Positions 28,786-38,544 are shown, counted from the first letter of the stretch. The stretch: DNA of 64,000 bases from Bremerella volcania (GCF_007748115.1 NZ_CP036289.1:3038001-3102000), one strand, 5' to 3'. Translations and numbers: made by a program. The notes: generated by a model not told the origin, from the letters alone.

Positions 28786-29454
28786 ATGGAATCAGATAAT
28801 CAGCAAGATGCGGATCACGCGGAGCGGGTCATCCTGATCCACGGCCTGTCTGGTAACCGGTGGGTGTTGGGGCCGCTCAATCGGTTTCTCGCGCAGAACC
28901 AATATCTCCCGACACGTTGGTGCTACCGTAGCGTGGGAAACAGCGTGACCAACCATGCCCAGCGGTTACGAGCGTTTCTCAAAGGGGAAGCCGACTCGCT
29001 GGAGCCGCTGCACTTCGTTACGCATAGCATGGGGGGAATCATCCTCAGGGCTGTGCTTGCGGACATGCATTGGCGCAGGCCAGGGAGACTCGTCATGCTG
29101 GCACCCCCAAATCATGGCTCAAGAGTCGCTGCGCTCGCGGCCCGCGGGCTTCATTACCTCTGCCCTGCCCTGTCCGATATTTCTACTTCGCCCGATAGCC
29201 TGGTACATCGACTGCCGATGGTCGACTCGCTTGATACGGGCGTGATTGCCGGGACACAGGACATTCTGGTTCATCTGGAAAGTACCTACATCGAGAATCA
29301 GGTCGATCACGTGCTCGTTCCGTGTGGACACAATCGCATCTTGCGTCATCCGGAATCACTGCGAGAGATTCTGCACTTCCTGAGAACCGGTCGCTTTTCC
29401 GAGGGGGCCTGCCGCACGGCACCGGCCGCTTCGCCGCGCGGCGTTATGGTATGA
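28786..29454 (+). CDS. Alpha/beta hydrolase (lipase/PGAP1-like)
   Basis: The 222-residue protein has VILIHGLSGNRW (oxyanion region), the nucleophile elbow THSMGG with the catalytic Ser, MLAPPNHGS, and a C-terminal His in VPCGHNRIL. This is typical of small cytoplasmic lipase-like hydrolases. ATG 28786 follows GGAG; the upstream extension to 28540 shows no homology. The last 20 residues are low-complexity and arginine/alanine-rich. Confidence 0.82.
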   Translation: MESDNQQDADHAERVILIHGLSGNRWVLGPLNRFLAQNQYLPTRWCYRSVGNSVTNHAQRLRAFLKGEADSLEPLHFVTHSMGGIILRAVLADMHWRRPGRLVMLAPPNHGSRVAALAARGLHYLCPALSDISTSPDSLVHRLPMVDSLDTGVIAGTQDILVHLESTYIENQVDHVLVPCGHNRILRHPESLREILHFLRTGRFSEGACRTAPAASPRGVMV

Positions 29455-29496
29455 TGGGGAGTACTGAATTCTCCACTGCCCCGAGACCGCACCTAT

Positions 29497-30018
29497 ATGC
29501 AGTTTGTACCTTGCACCTACGAAGAACACGCCCAGGCGATTCTGGAGATCTTTAACGACGCGATCGTGCATTCCACGGCGCTGTATGATTATCATCCGCG
29601 TCCCATGGAAAGTATGGTTACTTGGTTCGCCACCAAGAAGGCAGGTAACTTCCCCGTGATTGGCGTCGTCGACGAGGCTGGCCAACTGATGGGCTTTGCC
29701 AGTTACGGGACCTTTCGCCCCTGGGCCGCCTACAAGTACACCGTTGAACATTCGGTCTACGTTCATAAGGATCATCGCGGTAAAGGGCTCGGTATGATGC
29801 TGATGAAACGGCTGATCGAAATGGCCGAACAGAACGATGTTCATGTTCTGGTTGGCGGCATCGATCTGAGCAACGCGGGAAGTGTTCGCCTGCACGAGAA
29901 GCTCGGCTTTGAACTCTCTGGGACGATACGACAGGTCGCCTACAAATTCGGTCGCTGGTTAGACCTGGGGTTCTATCAATTGGTGCTCAAAACGCCGTCC
30001 CAACCAGTCGAAGGTTAA
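29497..30018 (+). CDS. GNAT N-acetyltransferase, phosphinothricin-acetyltransferase type
   Basis: The 173-residue protein contains the full GNAT fold of the PAT/bar subgroup: IFNDAIVHSTALYDYHPRP, the EHSVYVHKDHRGKGLGMMLM acetyl-CoA loop (R/Q-x-x-G-x-G/A), GGIDLSNAGSVRLHEKLGF and GRWLDLGFYQ. The natural substrate may be an amino-acid-like compound. It is followed at 45 bp by a Rieske gene in the same direction. Confidence 0.9.
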   Translation: MQFVPCTYEEHAQAILEIFNDAIVHSTALYDYHPRPMESMVTWFATKKAGNFPVIGVVDEAGQLMGFASYGTFRPWAAYKYTVEHSVYVHKDHRGKGLGMMLMKRLIEMAEQNDVHVLVGGIDLSNAGSVRLHEKLGFELSGTIRQVAYKFGRWLDLGFYQLVLKTPSQPVEG

Positions 30019-30063
30019 CGTGGAATTCGCAGCTGAGACTCTTGCGCCAGGAAAGGAAGATTG

Positions 30064-30384
30064 ATGCCGAATTGGATTGACGTCGCGGCCGAAGCCGACT
30101 GCCAGCTTGGTCAAGCGTTGGAGGTGGTTGCCGCCAAGAGAATGGTCGCCGTCTATCACACCGAGGAAGGCTACTTCGCGACCGATGGCATGTGCGCTCA
30201 TCAAGGAGGCCCGGTCGGTCAGGGAGAACTTTGCGGCAACATCGTGACCTGTCCCTGGCATGGCTGGCAGTATGACGTCACCAGCGGCAAGCACCTACTC
30301 AGCTCGATCCATCTCGATTGCTATCCGGTGAAAGTCGAAGATGGCCGCATCTGGGTCGACATTCCGTCTGACGACGAAGGTTAG
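30064..30384 (+). CDS. Rieske [2Fe-2S] ferredoxin-like protein
   Basis: The 106-residue protein is a single Rieske domain. The cluster ligands are C-x-H in MCAHQGGPVG and C-x-x-H in CPWHGWQYD. It resembles the small ferredoxin subunit of dioxygenase or NirD-like systems, but no oxygenase gene is adjacent. ATG 30064 is preceded by GGAAGGAAG; the TTG one codon earlier is less likely. Confidence 0.9.
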   Translation: MPNWIDVAAEADCQLGQALEVVAAKRMVAVYHTEEGYFATDGMCAHQGGPVGQGELCGNIVTCPWHGWQYDVTSGKHLLSSIHLDCYPVKVEDGRIWVDIPSDDEG

Positions 30385-30425
30385 GCAGTGACCGTAGACT
30401 CGGTCGTTATGCTGACCGAGCTGCC
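30384..30425. other. Hairpin between convergent genes
   Basis: CTCGGTC (30399-30405) pairs with GACCGAG (30414-30420), and the flanking GGCAG (30384-30388) pairs with CTGCC (30421-30425). This extended stem lies between the Rieske gene and the lipoprotein of cassette 4. It has no T-tract; it may slow polymerase or simply be structured spacer. Confidence 0.45.
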
Positions 30426-30464
30426 GTGATTGAACCGAAGACGCTTGGAACGGCGGAACTCGTA

Positions 30465-30893
30465 CTATTTGCCGTTCTTCTTCAGGTCGAAGTTCATTTC
30501 TTCACTTGGGCCCGAGATGGTCGCCTTCAGTGGAGTCAGATGCTTGGCGTTGTAGTTGGGATGCGTAATCGTTTCCAATTTCTGACGCGTACCGCTATCA
30601 GGCACACCCTTTAGAACGTATTCTTCCCCAACGACCTTGGTGCCTAAGACCATAACCTTCTTTTCACCCGGTTCTACCTCGGCCTGGTAGGCGCCGTCTT
30701 TGATCGGGGCGCCGGCGGCCTGTGTTTCTCCGTCGACCGATAGGAACGTGATCAGGCCCCCTTCAACAGGTTGGCCTTCGACCGATACGGTGCCGCTGAT
30801 CGGCACGGTAGTCGATGCGGGGCCACCGCAGCCCAAAAACAGAGGAATCGAACAAACAATCGATAGTACAGCAAATTTCAGAGAGTATTTCAT
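30465..30893 (-). CDS. Carboxypeptidase-regulatory-like lipoprotein, cassette 4
   Basis: The 142-residue protein has a signal peptide with lipobox LFLGC. The transthyretin-like domain reads ISGTVSVEGQPVEGGLITF, GAYQAEVEPGEKKVMV and ends MNFDLKKNGK. ATG 30893 (MKYSLK) is chosen; the open frame to 30968 overlaps the hairpin separating it from DUF1559. It is the partner of DUF1559 cassette 4. Confidence 0.85.
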   Translation of the reverse strand: MKYSLKFAVLSIVCSIPLFLGCGGPASTTVPISGTVSVEGQPVEGGLITFLSVDGETQAAGAPIKDGAYQAEVEPGEKKVMVLGTKVVGEEYVLKGVPDSGTRQKLETITHPNYNAKHLTPLKATISGPSEEMNFDLKKNGK

Positions 30894-30960
30894 GGCTAAA
30901 GTCGCTCTTGGCAGTACGAAAAGATAAGAGTTGGGGGGAGTCGCGGCTTGGCTTGAAACG

Positions 30961-30998
30961 AAAGGCATCGCGCCGGCTCGGATGCGCGATGCCTCTTT
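30961..30998 (-). terminator. Attenuating hairpin inside cassette 4
   Basis: On the minus strand, GGCATCGCGC (30993-30984) pairs with GCGCGATGCC (30973-30964), followed by TTT. It lies between the DUF1559 stop and the lipoprotein gene, the same position as the hairpin in cassette 2. Confidence 0.6.
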
Positions 30999-31013
30999 CG
31001 AGATTTATTCTGG

Positions 31014-31958
31014 CTATGGAAGCTGCAGCGATTCGCCACCGCGACCCGACAATGCGGCTTCCCATACGGTGTCGCTGATCGTTTCGGCAACGAAGCGAAC
31101 CGAGCCATCCATCATGCTCACGTTCACACCGCCGGGATGATTGCTGCGAGCTGCGATCTGATATTCCTGGTTGCTGCCAACCTGGGTACATGGCATCCGT
31201 CGATAGTCGGCATGGTTAGGATCTTCGGTCGTATCTTTACACTGACGACACTGGTCAGGAACGCGCGAGTTCGGCGTGTTGATCGACATGAAGCCGGGGC
31301 TCCCTTCGTCGTTGAGCATGTCGCCGCGGTTGTCATCAAGCTGGTTGGGCGAAGCAATCAAAATCTCGGAGAAGCCTGCGGTGTTTGACGTGCCATCGGT
31401 CAGGTCTGCAAAGCGATACATGTGACGAACACCAAATGGCGAACCGCTAAAGATGGCCTGATCGGCGGCGTTCTGGTGCAGGTGGGTATTACCCATGTTC
31501 GTAACGTAGTTTCCCATGACTCGCCAGTAAGTATCGGACTGCGCCTGGGTGACGTTCACTTTGTCGGACGGGCAGTAATAGCCGGACACAAATACGCGAT
31601 GCGTGTCGATGTTGGGCGAAGTGTAGAAGGGATCGGCAATGTTGTATTGATCGTACAGGGCCGACTGTTCGATGAATGGCCACATGAAGACGGCGAATGT
31701 GACTCGTTGGTACGTTTGGCCATTCTCGACGGTGCCGCCGCTATTCATGGCAGCCAGCGGCATGAACCCTTTGTTGATGTCCGCGAAGTTGTGGGAGGCC
31801 AATGCCCACTGCTTCAGGTTATTGGTGCACTGCATGCGACGAGCGGCTTCGCGGGCCTGTTGGACCGCCGGCAATAGCAATGCAATCAGAACGCCGATGA
31901 TGGCGATGACGACCAGGAGTTCGACGAGGGTAAAGCCTTGTCGTGAATGAGTTCGCAT
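31014..31958 (-). CDS. DUF1559 pseudopilin-like protein, cassette 4
   Basis: The 314-residue protein starts [15 protein letters not shown] with the prepilin motif, then [19 protein letters not shown]. The DUF1559 domain ends [21 protein letters not shown]. It contains an extra Cys pair (QCRQCKD) near residue 235 that the other three copies lack, a possible disulfide. Confidence 0.92.
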   Translation of the reverse strand: MRTHSRQGFTLVELLVVIAIIGVLIALLLPAVQQAREAARRMQCTNNLKQWALASHNFADINKGFMPLAAMNSGGTVENGQTYQRVTFAVFMWPFIEQSALYDQYNIADPFYTSPNIDTHRVFVSGYYCPSDKVNVTQAQSDTYWRVMGNYVTNMGNTHLHQNAADQAIFSGSPFGVRHMYRFADLTDGTSNTAGFSEILIASPNQLDDNRGDMLNDEGSPGFMSINTPNSRVPDQCRQCKDTTEDPNHADYRRMPCTQVGSNQEYQIAARSNHPGGVNVSMMDGSVRFVAETISDTVWEAALSGRGGESLQLP

Positions 31959-32581
31959 AGTTGACGGCTTTCAAAGAAAAGTGGTGAAAACGATCGTTGC
32001 CCAATTCGAGTTCGTGTTCGACTGCCCGAAAATACGTGCGTTGGAATAGACCGCGGATAGGCAGAAAAAACGACCAAATGGAAAAGATTAAGATGACTGT
32101 TTTGGTAGATTCTACAGTCGATGCGGTGATTTAGCTAGACCATAATTGAGAAATGTTGTCGTTTTGGGCCATGTGTTTCCATGGCCGTTGTATGCCTTGA
32201 AAGTCTCGAAATTGCCAATTTGTAACCCTGTTATTGCAAAAATGTAACAATTGTCTACCCGCAAAGGAGGGTGTGCTCCATATTTGCAAGGGGGCTTCAG
32301 AATCGAGGTGGATGAGTTTCTTTGCGATTCCCGGTTGTTCGCTCGTTGATCGAGACTATCGGCGACTCCTGACCATCGAGACCCGATGCCTGTCGAAGAT
32401 GGGTACTCCACCTAGACACTTGGCAAAATTCCGGTCATTGGGATTGAGTAGGTTCAGAACTGCCCTGGCAAGCCATCGTGACGTAACTATTCGTGGACGA
32501 TAGGCGTCGGCAGTCACTAGAATAGTTGGCGACCGTTCTCTTGCCGTTGTTCTGTCTCACCAGGCTAAGGAGCCTTTCGTC
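31959..32581. other. Long gene-free, AT-richer stretch
   Basis: These 623 bp separate divergent genes. The part 32050-32260 is visibly AT-richer than the surroundings and contains two copies of TGTAAC about 20 bp apart (near 32220-32250). An 89-codon frame at 32234-32503 has no ribosome site or family likeness. Promoters for both neighbours must lie here; no RNA gene was recognised. Confidence 0.4.
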
Positions 32582-33802
32582 TTGTTGGAAAACTCGACAC
32601 TCCATCGTCACCCGCTTCTTATCGTTGCATTCCTGATCGTCGCGTTTTGCGTAGGTAACGCGGGCAACGTACTCGCTCAAGAGGAATTCTCGAACGCGAC
32701 TAAGGACGAAGAACTGATCGCGCAATTGGGAGACGAGCAGTACCAGGTTCGCGAAGATGCGGAAGCTCAGATCATGAAGCGAGGGGCCGACATGCTACCG
32801 CTGCTTCGTGAAGCACGCAGGTCGCCTGACCCGGAAATCCGGTTGCGAGCTATAACGCTCTATAAGCAGTTGAGTGATCGCGTGCGGGAAGACAATTTCA
32901 ATCGTTTTACCGATATGGCCAAAGACGTCGATCTGCCAGGCTGGAATCGTTTCAAAGAGCGGCACGGCGATACCCGAGCGACGCGCAAGCTGTATGTCTC
33001 GATTTTAAAAGATGAATGGGACGTGATCGCGGCGCTCGAGACACAGCCGCAGATGATGGACTACCTGCTTTTTCAGCGAGCCAACAAGATCCGTGAAGAT
33101 TTGTATGGCCCTAATCATGTTCAGATATCCGAAGGAACGGCGGCCGCCATGCTGCACGCGACCTCGTTCGACGACATTCGGATTACGGATCCGACGATGG
33201 ATCAACTCAAATTCCTGCTCGCCGCACCGCAGGTCACCACCAGCTTGCAAGACCCGGAAAGTGCCGGACCTTTGCTGAGCGTCTTCGATCAATGGCTGGA
33301 AACTAATCTGAAGTCGGGACGCTTCACGCAGGAAATGCGATTTGTCGTGCTTACTACGTGTCTGCGGGAAGGCATCAAGAGTGGCAAGATCGTCGCCAAG
33401 CAAATGCTCGACGAGCGGGCCAGTCCAATCTACCAGAACGGTTTCGGCCAATTCGGAGCGATCAATGCGACCCAGCAAATGATGTACGCGATGCTCGCGA
33501 TCGCGAAGCTGGGTGGTAAGGAAGATATCGAGTATCTCAGTAAGTACTTCGACGACGAAACCGAGGTCTCGCTGCCGACCGTTCAGGGAGACCAATTCAA
33601 CACCCAGCTGAAAGACGTTGCGCTGGTCGCCGTACTGCACATTTCGGGCGAAAACCCGAAAGATTTTGGCTATCCGCGCATCTCGACCGATCCGAATTTT
33701 TTATACAACATTCGCTCGATCGGTTTTACCACGGCCGAGCAGCGCGAGCAGGCCTTCCAGAAATGGGAGAAATCCCAACGGCGTGGGCCCGCCGAAAAGT
33801 GA
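32582..33802 (+). CDS. Secreted HEAT-repeat-like protein, unknown function
   Basis: The 406-residue protein has a signal sequence ending near NVLAQEE. Residues 40-100 (ELIAQLGDEQYQVREDAEAQ, LLREARRSPDPEIRLRA) look like HEAT-type helical repeats. The remainder is helical without recognised motifs. The start is TTG with AAGGAG 9 nt upstream. Similar proteins are planctomycete-specific and may scaffold periplasmic complexes. Confidence 0.6.
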   Translation: MLENSTLHRHPLLIVAFLIVAFCVGNAGNVLAQEEFSNATKDEELIAQLGDEQYQVREDAEAQIMKRGADMLPLLREARRSPDPEIRLRAITLYKQLSDRVREDNFNRFTDMAKDVDLPGWNRFKERHGDTRATRKLYVSILKDEWDVIAALETQPQMMDYLLFQRANKIREDLYGPNHVQISEGTAAAMLHATSFDDIRITDPTMDQLKFLLAAPQVTTSLQDPESAGPLLSVFDQWLETNLKSGRFTQEMRFVVLTTCLREGIKSGKIVAKQMLDERASPIYQNGFGQFGAINATQQMMYAMLAIAKLGGKEDIEYLSKYFDDETEVSLPTVQGDQFNTQLKDVALVAVLHISGENPKDFGYPRISTDPNFLYNIRSIGFTTAEQREQAFQKWEKSQRRGPAEK

Positions 33803-33935
33803 TGCTAGCGTGCTGTCAATTTGGATTGACCAGATTCTCTGAAATTGGCATGATCCCGCGACGTGTTTTTGAGTAGCGCCCCAGCTCGCCATGGACGATA
33901 CTTAGAAAAGCACGCTATTGCTTTAGGAGAAACGC

Positions 33936-34541
33936 ATGCGCAGGGTCGCGCCAATCATTTACGTCGTTGTAATCGCTTCGGCCGCTTCGCTCGGCTGCCG
34001 GTCCCCTTACCACCAGGACCAACTGGGCGTCTTGGGTGCCGGTACCGGTGCTTTGGCGGGTGCGGCGATTGGTAGTGCTTCAGGTCATACCGCCGGTGGT
34101 GCAATCATCGGTGGACTGGTCGGTGCCACTGCGGGATCGGCCGTCGGAGCGCACATGGACGAAGTCGAAGCCCGAAATCAGGCCCTCTTCCAGCAGCGTC
34201 TGGGACGAAGCATCGAAGGACAAACAACCTTTGATGATGTGATTGCGATGAGCAAGGCCGGCCTCGGCGACCAGGTAATTACCACGCATATCCGCCGGCA
34301 CGGTGTGGCTCAGGTGCCATCGGCTCAGGATCTGGTTTATCTGAAGACAAACGGCGTGAGCGATGCCGCCATTAACGCAATGCAAAATCCGCCGGTCGAA
34401 GTTGTCTCGGCCCCGGTGCGAGACCGGGTAATCGTTGAGGAACACTACTACGGCCCCGCCCCATACTGCGGCCCGCACTGGCATCGTCGCCACTACCACC
34501 ATCGACCAGGAGTCCATTGGGGCATCACGGTCGGACACTAA
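33936..34541 (+). CDS. Glycine-zipper lipoprotein with His-rich C-terminus
   Basis: The 201-residue protein has a lipobox (AASLGC). A glycine-zipper membrane segment follows at about residues 30-70 (GAGTGALAGAAIGSASGH, GGAIIGGLVGATAGS). A short alpha-helical region contains FDDVIAMSKAGLGDQVI, like the helix-turn repeats seen with other glycine-zipper proteins. The C-terminus is Tyr/His-rich (HWHRRHYHHRPG) and may bind metal. A terminator follows. Confidence 0.75.
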   Translation: MRRVAPIIYVVVIASAASLGCRSPYHQDQLGVLGAGTGALAGAAIGSASGHTAGGAIIGGLVGATAGSAVGAHMDEVEARNQALFQQRLGRSIEGQTTFDDVIAMSKAGLGDQVITTHIRRHGVAQVPSAQDLVYLKTNGVSDAAINAMQNPPVEVVSAPVRDRVIVEEHYYGPAPYCGPHWHRRHYHHRPGVHWGITVGH

Positions 34542-34574
34542 TTAACGCTGCGGCGTTTAGCTTGAAAACATATT

Positions 34575-34604
34575 AAGGGAAAGCTTCTTCGGCTTTCCCT
34601 TTTT
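34575..34604 (+). terminator. Intrinsic terminator after the glycine-zipper gene
   Basis: AGGGAAAGC (34576-34584) pairs with GCTTTCCCT (34592-34600), followed by TTTT. Confidence 0.82.
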
Positions 34605-34724
34605 CATTGCGCCGTAAAAGAATTGTGTGTGAATTCGCTTGAGCCCCCGTCGGTTCCTTGGTGAATCTAGCGTTATACTGAAACCTCTAGATCCAGGCGG
34701 ACCATTTTATTGGTGAGATACGGA

Positions 34725-36461
34725 ATGAGTAGCGAACCCGCAAGCGGAAACCCAGAAGCACCTGAGTCGCAGGCCAGCGACATGGTAGCCAGTGCCGAGA
34801 AGCGTTACCTTCCTCCACGCTGGATTTGGGTGGTTAGTACCTTGTTTCTAATACTAGGAGTCGTGGGATTCTTCGGACGTGTCCTCGGCAACGGACCTCT
34901 GGCCGATCTATATGACGCGTTGTGGATTTTTCGCGACCCGGCGATCTGCAATGTGATGGCACTAATCGGCGGCTTCTTTGCCTGCTTCATCCCGCTCGTC
35001 TGGTTTACCTTTGCCAGCGGATGGCCGGCTGCGATTCGATTTACGCCGATCACGCTGATCGGCTTGATCGTCGTCGGTTTCTTTGCGGTCTACGAGATTC
35101 GAGGAGTCTCCGGCGAGATGGTTCCCCGGTTCGGTTACCGCTTCGGAAAAGCACCAGACCAGCGTCTGGGCGAGTTTACCGCTTCGGAAGCGAATCAGGC
35201 TGGAGACGAGTCCCTTACCGTCGCCGACGATCCAAATGCGTTTCCTCAATTCCTTGGCCCTGAACGCGACAGTCGTCTGCCCGGTCCCCAACTTGAGACC
35301 GATTGGGCCGCCCATCCGCCGGAAGAGATTTGGCGAATGCCGATCGGTGCCGGCTGGTCGGGCTTCTCAGCCCTCGATGGTCGGATCTACACGATGGAGC
35401 AGCGTGACCATGAAGAACTGGTGACCTGCTACGACATGAAGACCGGCACGCCTATCTGGGGAACCGGCATCGAGGCGCGTCACTACACGGTGATGGGTTA
35501 CGTCGGACCCCGCTGTACTCCGCTGCTCTTCGATGGACGTGTCTATGCGTTGGGTGCTACCGGAGTGCTGCGCTGTTTGAATGGGCGTAGCGGCGAAGTC
35601 GTTTGGCAGCACGACCTGTTAGAAATGTATGGCGTTTCGTCCGACGTCGAGGTGAAGAATATTGCCTGGGGCCGCGCGAATAGTCCGCTGGCTTATGAAT
35701 TGGACGGCCGCAAGATCGTCATCATTCCTGCTGGCGGGCCGGACAAAACGAAAAAGGACGCAATGGTCTCACTGGTGGCCTTCGATGCGGCAACGGGAGA
35801 GACCGTCTGGGAAGGTGGACACGAACAAATCAGCTACGCCTCGCCCAGCGTTGCTCAGATCGACGGCAAAGACCAGATCATCAGCGTGAACGAATCGACC
35901 ATCACCGGTCACGATCCGGCGACCGGCAAGCAGTTGTGGTCTTTTGACTGGCCGGGCAACTCCAACGGAAACGCAACCTGTTCTCAGGTGCACTCGCTGG
36001 GGAACAATCGCTTCTTTGTCTCTAAAGGTTATGGGCAAGGTGCGAGTATCTTCGAGGTGAAAGCGGACGGAGATGGTTTCACGACCGAAGCCTTGTGGAG
36101 CAATACCCGCGTCTTGAAGACCAAGTTCACCAATGTCGCGATCTTGGGTGACTATGTCTTCGGTCTGAATGACGGCATCTTGGAAAAGGTTAAGTTGGAA
36201 GCCAAACGCCCCGAATGGCGCGAACGTGGTTTTGGCCACGGCCAGGTTTTGTTGGTGGATGATGTGCTTTTGGTGATGGGGGAAGAAGGGAACCTGGCGG
36301 CAGTCGATACCGCCTCGGAAGACTACCACGAGTTCTCGCGGATTAAGGCGCTCTCCGGTGAAATCGCTCCGACGTGGAACCCAATGTGTCTGTACGGCGA
36401 TTTGCTGCTGGTGCGCAACGCCGAGGAAGCAGCTTGCTACAAGCTTCCGACGAAGAACTAG
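34725..36461 (+). CDS. Membrane-anchored PQQ-like beta-propeller protein
   Basis: The 578-residue protein has three transmembrane helices in its first 135 residues (about 32-55, 75-100 and 105-125). A PQQ-type propeller follows from about residue 170, with blade motifs such as GRIYTMEQ, CYDMKTGTPIWGTG, LRCLNGRSGEVVWQHD and VSLVAFDAATGETVWEGG. This arrangement is common in planctomycetes; no enzymatic residues are identified. Its stop overlaps by 4 bp the end of the minus-strand acyltransferase-like gene. Confidence 0.8.
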   Translation: MSSEPASGNPEAPESQASDMVASAEKRYLPPRWIWVVSTLFLILGVVGFFGRVLGNGPLADLYDALWIFRDPAICNVMALIGGFFACFIPLVWFTFASGWPAAIRFTPITLIGLIVVGFFAVYEIRGVSGEMVPRFGYRFGKAPDQRLGEFTASEANQAGDESLTVADDPNAFPQFLGPERDSRLPGPQLETDWAAHPPEEIWRMPIGAGWSGFSALDGRIYTMEQRDHEELVTCYDMKTGTPIWGTGIEARHYTVMGYVGPRCTPLLFDGRVYALGATGVLRCLNGRSGEVVWQHDLLEMYGVSSDVEVKNIAWGRANSPLAYELDGRKIVIIPAGGPDKTKKDAMVSLVAFDAATGETVWEGGHEQISYASPSVAQIDGKDQIISVNESTITGHDPATGKQLWSFDWPGNSNGNATCSQVHSLGNNRFFVSKGYGQGASIFEVKADGDGFTTEALWSNTRVLKTKFTNVAILGDYVFGLNDGILEKVKLEAKRPEWRERGFGHGQVLLVDDVLLVMGEEGNLAAVDTASEDYHEFSRIKALSGEIAPTWNPMCLYGDLLLVRNAEEAACYKLPTKN

Positions 36462-37588
36462 CTGGCCTTGTCGATGAGCCAGTCTTCGAGGTTCGTCTGC
36501 TTGATGGTTGGCGCACGTAGCAGATAGGCACGTTCACCAATCAAAGCATTGAGCCAGGGGCGATAGACGAGCGTGGAGAGTGCCCGCGTGCTGATGCTGG
36601 CTTTGACCTGGGCTTCGACGTTCTCGGCCAGACGACTGTAGGTAGCCGGCACGATGTTGGGCTCGGGGCCGAGATGGATAAGTGACTCGGTGCCGCTGCT
36701 AAGCGTGTGGTAGACGGCTTGCCACAAGTGCTGAGGCTTGTCGACCCACTGACAGATGAGGTCGCGAACGTTTGAGTCGTTGTAACTACACGCGCCGGTC
36801 ACCAGCGACAGCACCGGAGGCTTGGGGGCGGTAAACCCGCTTTTCATCTGGCTCATCAACAGCGAGGCCCGAGAATTGATATGCTCGCGCCAGACGATTG
36901 GCGTGTGCATCGGGGGCCACTTGTGAGGATTCTTCTTCAAGTGAACGCGATCGGCGATGGTTTCCTGAAGCCGTTTGTGCAGACGCGTCGTGGTGTCTTC
37001 TTCACCAATGACGATCAGCGAGTTTGGGGAAAGAATCGCCGAGATCCCGATCAGCCCTTTTCCCTCCGCGTTAATCTCTTGGCAAAGATGATGAACGCGA
37101 TCGGCGCTGAGAGTCTTCTTGCGACAAAAAACAACCGCGAGCGTACATGTCGGTGCCAGCTTGGCGGTATCGGTGGATAGGGAAAGTGGTATGGTAAGTG
37201 CGTCTTCCAGGCTTAAGCATTGGCCTGCAACCAAAGCCGTCAGTTCACCGAGGCTGTAGCCCATCAGGTATTGGGCCTTGGCCAGTTGGACATGGTACTC
37301 CTGTTCGAGAATATCGACGTGCGCCATTTCCACGGCCATGATCAGCGCGATCGCGTCCGAGTAACTATCCAGGTCCGTCTCCTCGCCCCGGCTCACTCGA
37401 CCCAGCAAATCAATCCGCCGATGCATTACGTCGGACGCAATCCGGCCACATTGCTCTAGCCGTCTAGCCACGTATCCGCCGAACCGCGGGTGGTTTAGTA
37501 ACTCCGGCGTGCGGCCCAAATTCGTGACGTTGTAGCCGCGAAAGACGAACGCAGTCGTACTCAGTTGCCCAGTTATCTGATCCGCCAT
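36458..37588 (-). CDS. Acyltransferase-domain protein (FabD-like)
   Basis: The 376-residue protein shows features of malonyl-CoA:ACP transacylases: nucleophile elbow LMGYSLGELTAL (Ser112) and His in PPMHTPIVW, with VLSLVTG near the end. It is otherwise divergent and longer than FabD (about 310), and the usual GQGSQ start is replaced by FVFRGYN. It may transfer an unusual acyl group. ATG 37588 (MADQITG) is used; the frame is open to 37678. It diverges from the SDR gene, sharing a 124-bp promoter region. Confidence 0.7.
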   Translation of the reverse strand: MADQITGQLSTTAFVFRGYNVTNLGRTPELLNHPRFGGYVARRLEQCGRIASDVMHRRIDLLGRVSRGEETDLDSYSDAIALIMAVEMAHVDILEQEYHVQLAKAQYLMGYSLGELTALVAGQCLSLEDALTIPLSLSTDTAKLAPTCTLAVVFCRKKTLSADRVHHLCQEINAEGKGLIGISAILSPNSLIVIGEEDTTTRLHKRLQETIADRVHLKKNPHKWPPMHTPIVWREHINSRASLLMSQMKSGFTAPKPPVLSLVTGACSYNDSNVRDLICQWVDKPQHLWQAVYHTLSSGTESLIHLGPEPNIVPATYSRLAENVEAQVKASISTRALSTLVYRPWLNALIGERAYLLRAPTIKQTNLEDWLIDKAS

Positions 37589-37712
37589 GATGGATGTCGT
37601 CGTCGGGGTGCGTGTCGGGTGGAAGCTCTTGCCTGATGCGTGGCATCCCGTATTGCCTACCGACAATATACAATGCACTCAGCTTCAATGTGAAAAGTAG
37701 GACCAGACGACC

Positions 37713-38537
37713 ATGGAAACCATCCCGGAAACCGCAACGACCGATTTCAATTTGAAGGGAAAAGTCGCGGCCGTGACGGGTGCTGCCAGCGGAATCGGCC
37801 GAGCGATTGCCTTGCAACTGGCCCGTCAGGGGGCTTCCCTAATCCTGCACACGCGCAGCAACGATCACGGCCTGCGCGAGACCGCCAACCTGGCCCAGGC
37901 CATCCGTCCTCAGATTGCGGTCGAGTTATTGATCGAAGACTTCCAAGATCCACAGCAGCAAGATCGCTTTTGTCAGCAGGCCTGGGATTGGAGTGGAGGG
38001 ATTGACATTCTGGTTAATAACGCTGGAGTGGATGTCCTGACTGGTGAGGCCGCACAGTTAACCTTCGAGGAAAAGCTGGAACTCGTCTACCGCGTCGACG
38101 TCGTTTCCACGATTCGAATTGCCAGAGCTCTGGGTAGCAAGATGAAAGCCATTCCTGGTAGAAGCATCGTGAACATCGGCTGGGATCAAGCCGCGCATGG
38201 CATGGAGGGAGACAGCGGCGAGATGTTTGCCGTCTCGAAAGGGGCGATCATCGCGTTCTCGAAGAGTTTGGCCAAGTCGCTCGCACCCAACGTACGCGTC
38301 AATTGCGTCGCCCCTGGCTGGATTCAGACCGCTTGGGGAGAAGAAAGTTCTGACTATTGGCAAGACCGCGCCCAACGCGAGTCGCTGGCGCAGACCTGGG
38401 GTAAGCCGGAAGACGTTGCGGCGGCGGTTGGCTTTCTCGTTTCTCCGGCGGCGCGATTCGTCAATGGACAAGTCGTTCCGGTCAACGGTGGATTCAACCA
38501 TGGAGGTCAGCTTCCACGAAACGTGAAGGAGTCTTAA
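37713..38537 (+). CDS. SDR-family protein lacking the catalytic Ser/Tyr
   Basis: The 274-residue Rossmann protein has the NAD(P) motif TGAASGIG (22-29), NNAG (102-105) and a typical C-terminus (APGWIQTAWG, VNGQVVPVNGG). The active site is altered: the usual Ser region reads NIGW (154-157) and the YxxxK motif reads FAVSK (F172, K176). It may bind a cofactor without the standard reaction or use other residues. It starts the plus-strand run that includes DUF6513 and pabBA, 7 bp before DUF6513. Confidence 0.85.
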   Translation: METIPETATTDFNLKGKVAAVTGAASGIGRAIALQLARQGASLILHTRSNDHGLRETANLAQAIRPQIAVELLIEDFQDPQQQDRFCQQAWDWSGGIDILVNNAGVDVLTGEAAQLTFEEKLELVYRVDVVSTIRIARALGSKMKAIPGRSIVNIGWDQAAHGMEGDSGEMFAVSKGAIIAFSKSLAKSLAPNVRVNCVAPGWIQTAWGEESSDYWQDRAQRESLAQTWGKPEDVAAAVGFLVSPAARFVNGQVVPVNGGFNHGGQLPRNVKES

Positions 38538-38544
38538 AGGCGCA

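Noticed and set aside
32234-32503. 89-codon frame in the long gap
   Set aside because: It has no Shine-Dalgarno, odd composition and no recognisable motif.
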